38,317 nt of DNA from an uncultured Bacilli bacterium (lineage in GTDB: Bacteria; Bacillota_I; Bacilli_A; RF39; UBA660). Position numbers and translations under genes: made by a program. The stretch spans positions 1 to 38,317 of the forward strand of contig CANQEE010000005.1 of the NCBI GenBank assembly GCA_947594595.1, given 5' to 3'. The notes beneath the pieces were generated by a model. The model did not search any database, was not told the origin of the DNA, and saw only the letters and a program-made list of their open reading frames with translations. Of this stretch, positions 17,273 to 25,371 are shown piece by piece (position 1 is the first letter of the stretch; the number at the start of each line of letters is the position of its first letter).

Positions 17273-17938
17273 ATGAACGAAAATAATTCATCAAAACAAA
17301 TTTTATTATCAGTATTAGGAGTAGCAATTTTAGTAGTTGCAGTTGTAGGTGTTTCATTTGCGGCCTTTACTTTTTCAAAAACAGGAACTAAACCAAACCA
17401 AATTACAACAGGTACAGTAAAAATGACTTATACAGAAGGAGAAAGTGGTCTTTCACTTACAGATGCTCTTCCAATGACCGATGTTGATGGAAAGAAAATT
17501 TCTGCAACAGACCAGGTTTTTGATTTTACGGTGAGTGCTGACATTAACGGAGATACCGAAATTCAATATGATATTGCTGCCAAAGAAGTTCCTTTTGCAG
17601 AAATTACTACAAAAGCAGAGAATGCAACTGCCCTAGATGCTCAATATGTTAAGATTTATTTAGAGGAGACATCAACAAAAGGTGGATCTCATGTAGATGG
17701 TGGTAAAGTTTCTGATGTTCTAACTTGTGATAAGATTGCTGAGGCTGCACTTGATTCTGACACAGGAAAACCAGCTAATGAATTATCTTTAATAAAAGAT
17801 ACTTTTACTGAGACAAAGACTAGATATTATCGTTTAAGAATGTGGGTAAGTGACCAATATAATCCGCAAACAGCTAATGGTAAACCTCAAACTTATGCAG
17901 TAAAAATCAATGTATATGCAAAAGCAGAAGCAGCATAG
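17273..17938 (+). CDS. SipW-dependent TasA/camelysin-like exported protein, paralog C
   Basis: Same RBS, start and signal peptide as B; NQITTGTVKMTYTEGESGLSLTDALPM; YYRLRMWVSDQY. Confidence 0.8.
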   Translation: MNENNSSKQILLSVLGVAILVVAVVGVSFAAFTFSKTGTKPNQITTGTVKMTYTEGESGLSLTDALPMTDVDGKKISATDQVFDFTVSADINGDTEIQYDIAAKEVPFAEITTKAENATALDAQYVKIYLEETSTKGGSHVDGGKVSDVLTCDKIAEAALDSDTGKPANELSLIKDTFTETKTRYYRLRMWVSDQYNPQTANGKPQTYAVKINVYAKAEAA

Positions 17939-17946
17939 TAAAAAAT

Positions 17947-17974
17947 GGTAGAGAGATATCTCTATCTTTTTTGA
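17947..17974 (+). terminator. Intrinsic terminator after paralog C
   Basis: GGTAGAGAGATATCTCTATC hairpin followed by TTTTTT. Confidence 0.6.
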
Positions 17975-18176
17975 TTTTCAACAAAGAAATAATAGAATAA
18001 TTGATAAAAAAATAAAAACTACAAAAAATGAAAAATAAGAGAAGAAAAAGCTTTCAGAAAGAAGAAGAGATGAAAAAATCTTCTTTTTTTTGATGGAAAA
18101 GAGAAAAGAAATTGAAAATGCTTCCTTTGCAATCTAACTCTATCTTTGATAAAACAAAAAAACAAAGGAGGAAATT

Positions 18177-18686
18177 ATGAAAAAATATTATACAGCTAAA
18201 TATGACCGGGTCTTTAAAACAATATTTTGTAATGAAGATGATACATATTTGATGAGAGAGTTTTTAACAAGAATCTTAGAAAGAAAAGTAGAGGAAGTTC
18301 AATTTTTAAGGAATGAAATAGGAATAGAGAATGTAGAAGAACAAGTAAAGACAGTAGATGTTTTTGCACTCGTAGATGGAGTCTATTTACATATAGAGAT
18401 GAATACAGGAAGAGGAGAAGAATTTATGGAGAGATTTGAGAAGAAAATAAATCAATTAAATGAAGATGAAACGTTTCAGAGTTGGATGAGTCGAGAAGAA
18501 GATATGAGGATTGTAGCGAACACAGAGAAAGCGATGGCATATGAAGAGGGGGAGAAGCAAGGAATCCAACAAGGATCTATTTCAAAAATGGAAGAAATTG
18601 GAAAGAATTTAAAAGCAATGGGATTATCAATGACCAATATTAAGAAGGCAACAGGTTTAACAGAAGACCAAATTAAGAAACTATAA
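18177..18686 (+). mobile_element. Rpn/PD-(D/E)XK nuclease family putative transposase, short form (likely internal deletion)
   Basis: KYDRVFKTIFCNEDDTYLMREFLTRIL...VDVFALVDGVYLHIEMNTG resembles the family N-terminus; then directly the C-terminal type YEEGEKQGIQQG...LKAMGLSMTNIKKATGLTEDQIKKL. 169 aa versus roughly 300 aa expected. Confidence 0.7.
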
Positions 18687-18706
18687 AAAGGTATGTTTCT
18701 TTTTAT

Positions 18707-18734
18707 TTGCAAAAAGGTTAGTTTGTGCTATAAT
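18707..18734 (+). promoter_or_regulatory. Promoter of paralog D
   Basis: TTGCAA - 16 bp - TATAAT preceded by TTTGTGC, similar to the B/C promoter 'GTGCTATA'. Confidence 0.65.
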
Positions 18735-18760
18735 CAACTTAATGATAGGAGGCTCTTACT

Positions 18761-19369
18761 ATGGAAAATCAAGAAGAGAAGAAAACGCATGGTTCTTTGA
18801 TAATTAGTCTTTTGGCTCTACTTATTTTATTGGTTGCTGTTATTGGAATTTCTTTTGCAACGATTACATTCACAAATGATAAAAGTGGATCTAATACACT
18901 AAATACAGGAAAACTTACAATGACTTATACAGAAAATACAAATGGAATTTCTATTGTAAATGCTGTTCCTATTTCAGATGATATTGGAAAAAAACTAAAT
19001 GGAAAAGATGAATATTTTGATTTTACAGTTGGTACTATAATTAAAGGAACCGCTACTGTTCTTTATGAAATTTCTGCAGAAAAAGATATCAATTCAACTT
19101 TGAAAAATGATGAAGTAAAGCTTTATTTAGAAAAAAAAGTGGGAGCAACTTATGAAAGTGTAATAGATCCTCAAGTTTTTACTCCCCTTGAAAAAAAGAC
19201 AGACTGGAATACACCAAAGGGTAATATGCTTCTTACTACTGGTAAATCTAGTAAAACTGAAAACATTCAATATCGCTTAAGAATGTGGGTGAAAAAGGAT
19301 ACTGTTTTAACAGATAAATCAAAAACTTTTATTGTTCGTGTTCAAGTAAAAGGAGGTATTTCTGCTTAG
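18761..19369 (+). CDS. SipW-dependent TasA/camelysin-like exported protein, paralog D
   Basis: Signal LLALLILLVAVIGISFATITFTN; NTLNTGKLTMTYTENTNGISIVNAVPISDDIGKKL; QYRLRMWVKKD. Confidence 0.78.
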   Translation: MENQEEKKTHGSLIISLLALLILLVAVIGISFATITFTNDKSGSNTLNTGKLTMTYTENTNGISIVNAVPISDDIGKKLNGKDEYFDFTVGTIIKGTATVLYEISAEKDINSTLKNDEVKLYLEKKVGATYESVIDPQVFTPLEKKTDWNTPKGNMLLTTGKSSKTENIQYRLRMWVKKDTVLTDKSKTFIVRVQVKGGISA

Positions 19370-19402
19370 AGCAAATGTGTTTTACATAAGGCTCTTTTTA
19401 TT
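19368..19402 (+). terminator. Intrinsic terminator
   Basis: AGAGC-AA-ATGTG-ttt-tACAT-AAG-GCTCT then TTTTATTTTTT. Confidence 0.75.
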
Positions 19403-19475
19403 TTTTATATACTCTTTTCATTCATTTTAAATTGTGTTATGATAAGAATAGTAGAAGAATAGATGGGTGAAGAAC

Positions 19476-20177
19476 ATGGACAATACAAAGAAAAAGTGGT
19501 CATCAAAAGAAATTTTTTCTTTTATAAAGCAAGCCATTCACTTTATTACAATGGTTTTCATGTATGTAATTTTTCTTATTTTAATTTTAATTGGAATTGT
19601 ATTTGCCATGTATTTTTTTGATCAAAAAAAGAATCTTGATAGTGGAAAGAATTTACCACCTCTTTTTAATGCTTATGTAATTATTAGTCCAAGTATGGTT
19701 CCTACTATTAAAGTACAAGATGCAGTAATTATAAAAAGAGTGGAAGAAAATCAATTAAAAAAGGGAGATATGATTACTTTTAATTCTACCGATTATAGAT
19801 ATTCTGGTGTTACTGTAACTCATAGAATTGTTGGAATTGAAAAAATAGAAGATGGACGCATTCTTTATACAACAAAAGGAGATAATAATAATACACCTGA
19901 TACTACAAGAATTACTTATGATAACATCTATGGAAAAGTAATTATGAGAATTCCAAAAATTGGTTATTTACAATATTTTTTAACACAATCTTATGGATGG
20001 ATTATTGCGGTTGTTATCCCATGTTTAGGAATTATTATTTATGATATTATCAAACTTATAAAAAGTTTACATACAGCAGTTGTTCCATCTCGTAAGAGAA
20101 AAAATATGAAGAAAAAAAGAAAAGAAAAAATAGTATCATCTGATAAATACAAAGATAAGAGAGTGAGGTTCCGATAA
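19476..20177 (+). CDS. Signal peptidase I, ER/SipW type
   Basis: TM segment then AYVIISPSMVPTIKVQDAVII (Ser motif), KKGDMITF, VTHRIVGIE (His replacing Lys), TTKGDNNNTPD; C-terminal TM and basic tail. Confidence 0.9.
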   Translation: MDNTKKKWSSKEIFSFIKQAIHFITMVFMYVIFLILILIGIVFAMYFFDQKKNLDSGKNLPPLFNAYVIISPSMVPTIKVQDAVIIKRVEENQLKKGDMITFNSTDYRYSGVTVTHRIVGIEKIEDGRILYTTKGDNNNTPDTTRITYDNIYGKVIMRIPKIGYLQYFLTQSYGWIIAVVIPCLGIIIYDIIKLIKSLHTAVVPSRKRKNMKKKRKEKIVSSDKYKDKRVRFR

Positions 20178-20178
20178 T

Positions 20179-20721
20179 ATGAGTCGTAAAATTATGTTGT
20201 TATTAGGAGGAATTGTTCTATTTGTATTCATTTTTGTTACATCCATTGCATGGAGTAAAATTTTTTATGGAGAAGATCTTAACAAAAATGTAGAAATGAA
20301 TGTACTTAATATTCAGTTAGCAAGAGATGGAAATCATGTAAATACAACTCAAGAATATCCACAAAAAGAAGCTCCAAAGGGGATTCAACCTTATACATTT
20401 AAAGTAACAAATAAAAGTTATTCTGATAGTCATTATCAAATTTTATTAGAAGAAGAGCCTGTTTCAAATCAAGTTGGATATCGACAAGAAGATTTGTTAA
20501 AAAGAGATCAATTAAACTATTCTCTTGTGTTAAATGGAAAAGAAGTAAAGAATGGGCGACTCTCTAGTCTTAAAAATAATGTTTTAGATGAGAGAGTTCT
20601 TCAAGGAACAGCAGAAAATCAATATCGCTTGACAGTATGGGTCCATGATCAGGTAAAAGAGGGAGAATGGGAAAATAAATATTATCATTATAAAGTAACT
20701 ATTAAGGTTTTAGGAGAGTGA
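20179..20721 (+). CDS. Exported protein, divergent fifth member of the TasA-like family (paralog E)
   Basis: One N-terminal TM; C-terminal ENQYRLTVWVHDQ resembles YRLRMWVxDxY of A-D; starts 1 nt after the signal peptidase gene. Confidence 0.6.
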   Translation: MSRKIMLLLGGIVLFVFIFVTSIAWSKIFYGEDLNKNVEMNVLNIQLARDGNHVNTTQEYPQKEAPKGIQPYTFKVTNKSYSDSHYQILLEEEPVSNQVGYRQEDLLKRDQLNYSLVLNGKEVKNGRLSSLKNNVLDERVLQGTAENQYRLTVWVHDQVKEGEWENKYYHYKVTIKVLGE

Positions 20722-20725
20722 GCGT

Positions 20726-21421
20726 ATGAAAAAATTTATAGTGGATTATATTCATATTATAGCGATGACATTAACAGGATTGCTTTTTGGTCTTTCTTTT
20801 TTCTTACTATTTTTAAACTTTTATCATGTTAAAGAAGTAAGTTATTCATATACACCTAGTGAATCTTCTTCTATCACTTATGAAAAAATGCTTTCTAGAA
20901 TCAACACGATTCAAAACAATGCATCTGTTTATAATCAAAGCAATTATCAGGGATCAGAAGATGCTTATGAAATGTTAGGAATTCAGTCCAAATTAAATAA
21001 CTGTGTGAAAAAATATCAGGAAGAAAATTTAAAAAAACTCTTTTCCAAAAAAAGTTATCTTGCAAAAGATGTTTTTGAATTGCTTAATTATTATCAAAAT
21101 AATATTTTGAATGGTTGTGTTGTCCTTCAAATGTATAACTTGGTAGATACAGATCAGTCTACTTATAAAAGTGATCAACTAAAAAAAGTTGCCCCATTCT
21201 TAAAGTTAGAGATAGATTCTCTTCTAAATAATGGATTGAGTTATGTAAGAAGTAATTTGAAAAATAATGATATTTACTATTTTAGTAATGATGATTCTAA
21301 AAATACAGTTTTTGAATTAACCAGAGATAGTTATCAAGAAGTGTTAAGCAATTATACAAAAACTTTAGATTTTTTAGAGACATTTTCTACTTGGTATAAA
21401 GATATAGTGCTAGGAGGTTAG
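20726..21421 (+). CDS. Unrecognised single-TM protein with extracytoplasmic domain
   Basis: RBS GGAGAGTGAG; N-terminal TM, remainder soluble; co-directional and tightly spaced with 20179 and 21423 genes. Confidence 0.7.
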   Translation: MKKFIVDYIHIIAMTLTGLLFGLSFFLLFLNFYHVKEVSYSYTPSESSSITYEKMLSRINTIQNNASVYNQSNYQGSEDAYEMLGIQSKLNNCVKKYQEENLKKLFSKKSYLAKDVFELLNYYQNNILNGCVVLQMYNLVDTDQSTYKSDQLKKVAPFLKLEIDSLLNNGLSYVRSNLKNNDIYYFSNDDSKNTVFELTRDSYQEVLSNYTKTLDFLETFSTWYKDIVLGG

Positions 21422-21422
21422 T

Positions 21423-21875
21423 ATGAAAAAAATTTTAAACGGACTATTTTATGTATTGCAATTGCTTCTTTTGATTATTTCTTTTGCAGGAACTCTTTAT
21501 GTGATTCTTCAAATGAATGCTCGTCTTGAAAAGAATTTTATGGAAAATTTTAATGTGTTTATTCCATTTCTTCTTCTTTTTGTTCTTCTTATTATCAATA
21601 TCTTTGCAAATCAAAAGTCTGTGAAAGACAATTTGTTTTATAATATTACTTCAACTCTTTCATTTACAACCATTATTATTGTTGCCTTAAGAGCGATTTT
21701 AGATAATAATTTAATTCTTCATAATGTTACAACTTATCAAATAGATTTTACTTATTTTGCAAATTTCTTACCATTTTTAAAAATTTTATTATATGGACTT
21801 TCTATTGCCAATGTTCTTCTTATGTTTCATCTAAAAGAAAGTACATCTAAAACAAATACTAAAGACCTAAAATAG
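21423..21875 (+). CDS. Unrecognised multi-TM membrane protein
   Basis: RBS GGAGGTTAGT; about four predicted TM segments by eye; terminator overlaps the stop codon. Confidence 0.7.
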   Translation: MKKILNGLFYVLQLLLLIISFAGTLYVILQMNARLEKNFMENFNVFIPFLLLFVLLIINIFANQKSVKDNLFYNITSTLSFTTIIIVALRAILDNNLILHNVTTYQIDFTYFANFLPFLKILLYGLSIANVLLMFHLKESTSKTNTKDLK

Positions 21876-21890
21876 GGTCTTTTTTCTTTT
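21861..21890 (+). terminator. Intrinsic terminator of the surface-protein cluster
   Basis: AAAGACC-TAAAATAG-GGTCTTT plus T-run. Confidence 0.8.
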
Positions 21891-21919
21891 TTTTAATTTA
21901 TGGTATAGTAGAAGAGGTG

Positions 21920-22714
21920 ATGATAGTGCAATCTTTTCATTATAAAAAACGATATGGTCAAAATTTTTTAAAAAACCAAGTAATTTTGAAAAAAATAGCA
22001 AGTCTTCCTTCTTATACAAAAAATTCTCTTGTGATTGAAGTGGGTCCTGGAGCAGGAGCTTTAACAAAGTATTTACATCAATTTGCGTCCCAAGTTCTTT
22101 GCTATGAAATTGATTCAGAATTAGAAGATATTTTAACCAATGAATTAAAAGAAATAAATAACGTGAGAGTAATCTTTCAAGATTTTTTGACTCGAAATTT
22201 GGAAGAAGATTTAAAAGAATACTCATATGATGCTCTTTATTTTGTAAGTAATGTTCCATACTATATTACAACTCCTATTCTTTTTAAGTTGTTAAGTTCG
22301 CCATTTCCTTTTGAAGAGATTGTAATGCTTGTTCAAAAAGAAGTAGGAGAACGAATTTGTGCTTCTGTTGGAAAAAAAGCTTATGGAGCTTTAACAGTTC
22401 TTCTGAATTACTATTTTCATACAAAAAAATGTTTTGTAGTAGGACGGAATGAATTTGTTCCTGCACCTAAAGTAGAAAGTGTTGTAATCTCTTTAAAGAG
22501 AAGAGAAGAAGTGCTTTTTTTGAAATCAGAACAAATTTTCCAAAAATTAGTACATGATAGCTTTCAATTTAAGAGAAAAACAATAAGAAATAATTTAAAA
22601 AATTATCCTTTGGAAAAACTTGAACCAATTTTACTCAATCATGGTTATTCCCTTTCATCACGAGCAGAGCAAATTCCTTATGAAGTATTTGTAGAACTTT
22701 CGAATCAATTATAA
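21920..22714 (+). CDS. rsmA: 16S rRNA dimethyladenosine transferase
   Basis: KKRYGQNFLKN, VIEVGPGAGALTKYL, NVPYYITTPILFKLL. Confidence 0.95.
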   Translation: MIVQSFHYKKRYGQNFLKNQVILKKIASLPSYTKNSLVIEVGPGAGALTKYLHQFASQVLCYEIDSELEDILTNELKEINNVRVIFQDFLTRNLEEDLKEYSYDALYFVSNVPYYITTPILFKLLSSPFPFEEIVMLVQKEVGERICASVGKKAYGALTVLLNYYFHTKKCFVVGRNEFVPAPKVESVVISLKRREEVLFLKSEQIFQKLVHDSFQFKRKTIRNNLKNYPLEKLEPILLNHGYSLSSRAEQIPYEVFVELSNQL

Positions 22715-22792
22715 ATGTTTCCTTTTTTACTTAAAAGGAAATTTTTTTTCTAAATGATTATTTTTTTACATATACTGTACTGGGTGAAGAAG

Positions 22793-23584
22793 ATGTATTT
22801 TAAAATTGGAGATACGGTTACACGAAAATCTTATCAAAATGATATTTTGTTTGAAATTGTGGATATAGAAGAAGAACTTGCCTATTTAAAAGGGGTAGAT
22901 GTAAGACTTTGTGCAGATAGTCCTCTTTCAGATTTAGAAAAGGTTGGAATTACACGGGATGATCATGAAACAAAAGATAAAGAGTTTTATCAAAAACTGG
23001 ATGATTTTCTTCATTTAGATCGTAGTGAATATTTTTATTTGCCTGGAAAAATTTTACATATTGATGCAGATAAAGATTATTTAAAACGTTGCATTCAATT
23101 TTATGAAGAACTTCATTTGCAAGCATATGGTCTTTTTTTAAAAGAAAATCATATTGCAGATCATTTAGAAGAATATCTTTTGAAATATAGTCCAGATATA
23201 TTAGTTCTTACTGGTCATGATTCTTATAATCGAAAGACAAAAAATCAATCAGATTTATCTGCTTATCAAAATTCAAAGTATTTTAAAGATGCTATTTTAC
23301 TTGCTAGAAATTATGAAAAAAGCCAAGAAAAACTTATTATTATTGCAGGTGCTTGTCAGTCCAATTATGAGGAACTTATTCAAGCAGGGGCTAATTTTGC
23401 ATCTAGTCCTAAAAGAATCAATATTCATGCACTTGATCCAGCAATTCTTGCATCCTGTATTGCACTCTCTCCGAAAAATAAAGAAATTGATCTTTTAAAT
23501 CTTCTTTCGAAAACTAAATATGGAAGTGATGGAATGGGAGGAATTATTACGAATGGCTCTATGTACGTGGGGTATCCAAGATGA
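22793..23584 (+). CDS. yabG: Sporulation-specific protease YabG
   Basis: MYFKIGDTVTRKSYQNDILFEIVDI...VLTGHDSYNRK...GACQSNYEELIQAGANFASSPKRINIHALDPA; follows rsmA as in Bacillus. Confidence 0.93.
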   Translation: MYFKIGDTVTRKSYQNDILFEIVDIEEELAYLKGVDVRLCADSPLSDLEKVGITRDDHETKDKEFYQKLDDFLHLDRSEYFYLPGKILHIDADKDYLKRCIQFYEELHLQAYGLFLKENHIADHLEEYLLKYSPDILVLTGHDSYNRKTKNQSDLSAYQNSKYFKDAILLARNYEKSQEKLIIIAGACQSNYEELIQAGANFASSPKRINIHALDPAILASCIALSPKNKEIDLLNLLSKTKYGSDGMGGIITNGSMYVGYPR

Positions 23585-23802
23585 CCATTGAAAAAGTAAA
23601 AGAGACAATTCAACGAAATGAAGGAAAAACTTTATCCTTTAAATTTAATGGTGCAAGAAATCAAACTGAAGAATTTGAAGGAGAAATTGTAGAGACATAT
23701 CCTAAGATTTTTGTGATTCAGCTTCATGAAGAAAATGCACCAAGAAAATCATTTACCTACAGTGATATATTAACAGAGAGTCTTGAAATTATTGAAAAAT
23801 AA
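23581..23802 (+). CDS. veg: Veg family protein
   Basis: VKETIQRNEGKTLSFKFNGARNQTEEFEGEIVETYPKIFVIQL; follows yabG. Confidence 0.92.
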   Translation: MTIEKVKETIQRNEGKTLSFKFNGARNQTEEFEGEIVETYPKIFVIQLHEENAPRKSFTYSDILTESLEIIEK

Positions 23803-23890
23803 ATATTTTTCAATTCTTCTTGCTTTTTAGAAAGTGTTATTATAAAATGAACTTATAAAGTATCCATGCTTTATGAAGGAGGATAGACAA

Positions 23891-24166
23891 ATGAAAATTA
23901 CATCTGTCAACGTAAGAAAAGTGGAAAAAGAAGGAAGTCGTATGAAAGGAATTGCATCTGTTTTATTGGATGACAGTTTTGCAGTACATGACATCCGTAT
24001 TATTGAAGGAGACAATGGACTCTTTATTGCAATGCCTTCAAGAAAGACACAAACAGGAGGATATAGAGATATTGCACATCCTATCAATCCTGAAGTAAGA
24101 GCAATGTTTGAAGATGCAATTATTGAAGCATATAAAAATGCAGAAGATGAAGAAGTTAGTGAATAA
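23891..24166 (+). CDS. spoVG: Septation/sporulation regulator SpoVG
   Basis: [11 protein letters not shown]...[46 protein letters not shown]. Confidence 0.96.
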   Translation: MKITSVNVRKVEKEGSRMKGIASVLLDDSFAVHDIRIIEGDNGLFIAMPSRKTQTGGYRDIAHPINPEVRAMFEDAIIEAYKNAEDEEVSE

Positions 24167-24216
24167 CTTCAGAATGTTGACAAAGCTCAATACTCTTTCT
24201 TTTTTAGAAAGGAATG

Positions 24217-24280
24217 TATAATAAAAAAGTAAGAAAGTTTTCTATCATCTAAAATGAAAGCCTACTCTTCTTACTTTTTT
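24217..24280 (+). terminator. Terminator-like hairpin immediately downstream of a TATAAT box (possible small RNA, see findings)
   Basis: TGTATAAT then AAAAAAGTAAGAA...TTCTTACTTTTTTTT. Confidence 0.5.
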
Positions 24281-24330
24281 TTGTGTCTTTTTCTAATTTC
24301 TTTTGCATACTCTTTTTTAGGAGGATGTAT

Positions 24331-24621
24331 ATGGATAAACAAGGAACAATTAGCACTTATAATCATGGAATTACCCTTACAGAGAGAAAAAATTTAATGA
24401 TTACAGGAGTAAAGAAAATAGAAAACTTTGATAGTGAAGAATTTTTGCTAGATACTATTATGGGATTTCTTGTTGTAAAAGGAGAGGGGCTTGAACTTAT
24501 CAAGTTAGATACTTTGCAAGGAACTGTTGCAATAAAAGGACAAGTAAATGCAATGACTTATATTGAGGAAGGAAAGAAAAAAGGGAAAGAGGAAGGACTC
24601 TTTACTCGTTTGTTTAAATGA
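24331..24621 (+). CDS. yabP: Sporulation protein YabP
   Basis: GITLTERKNLMITGVKKIENFDSEEFLLDTIMGFLVVKGEGLELIKLDTLQGTVAIKGQVNAMTY; RBS aggagg. Confidence 0.9.
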   Translation: MDKQGTISTYNHGITLTERKNLMITGVKKIENFDSEEFLLDTIMGFLVVKGEGLELIKLDTLQGTVAIKGQVNAMTYIEEGKKKGKEEGLFTRLFK

Positions 24622-24920
24622 GTTTAACTTTACAAGTAAAAAGCTTATTCGCTTCCTTCTTTTTTGGTTTGTTCTTTTCTTTGCTTCTTAATTTGTTTTA
24701 TCAATTTCTTTTTTCAAAGAAAAAATGGATTCAAATTCTTGTTAATTTCCTCTTTAGTATCTTGATGTCTTTTTGCTATTTTTTTCTTTTAAAAAAAATC
24801 AATGAAATGATTTTGCATCCTTATTTCCTCTTTCCATTTTTCTTTGGTTTCTTTCTTTGCTTTTCCAAAACAAAAAAATTAAGAAATTGTATTTTTCTTT
24901 TCAAAAAAAGTGACAATTGA
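24618..24920 (+). CDS. yabQ: Spore cortex biosynthesis protein YabQ
   Basis: MSLTLQVKSLFASFFFGLFFSLLLNLFYQFLF; four-TM small protein overlapping yabP by 4 nt. Confidence 0.75.
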   Translation: MSLTLQVKSLFASFFFGLFFSLLLNLFYQFLFSKKKWIQILVNFLFSILMSFCYFFLLKKINEMILHPYFLFPFFFGFFLCFSKTKKLRNCIFLFKKSDN

Positions 24921-25005
24921 TGTAAAATGTTGTATTTTATTGCATCTTTTTTTCTCTCTTTCTTTTTCTTCTGTTATAATTTATGGTAGGATGGAAGGTG
25001 AGAAA

Positions 25006-25299
25006 ATGGCAAAAAAATCATACCAACGTAAGCGAAAAAAAAGAATGTTATTTTTAGGTCTTACTTCAGTTATGATGATTTGTGCTGTTACCTTCACAAT
25101 TGGAAAATATTGGGTAGAAATTTATAGTAAGTATCAAGAAAAAAAAGAATTAGAAAAAGAACTCCTTTCTTTAAAAGATAAAGAAGAAAAATTGAAGGTT
25201 GATGTTGGGAAACTACAAGATCCTGATTATATAGCAAGATATGCTAGGGAAAAATATTTATATTCAAAAGATGGAGAGTATATTTTAAAAATTCCATAG
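25006..25299 (+). CDS. divIC: Septum formation initiator (DivIC/FtsB-like)
   Basis: Basic N-terminus, TM, coiled coil, then DPDYIARYAREKYLYSKDGEYILKIP. Confidence 0.85.
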   Translation: MAKKSYQRKRKKRMLFLGLTSVMMICAVTFTIGKYWVEIYSKYQEKKELEKELLSLKDKEEKLKVDVGKLQDPDYIARYAREKYLYSKDGEYILKIP

Positions 25300-25325
25300 A
25301 ATTTCCATTTTTCTTTTTTTTTCGA

Positions 25326-25371
25326 AAAAAAAGCATGGTACCTTTCTCTAAGGTGATGCTATGCTTTTTTT
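25326..25371 (+). terminator. Strong hairpin/terminator after divIC overlapping the next ORF start
   Basis: AAAAAAAGCAT (25326-25336) pairs with ATGCTTTTTTT (25361-25371); inner ACCTT/AAGGT stem. Confidence 0.75.

Noticed and set aside
23217-23498. + strand ORF inside yabG
   Set aside because: Out of frame within yabG, no RBS, Leu/Ile/Lys-rich translation from AT-rich DNA.
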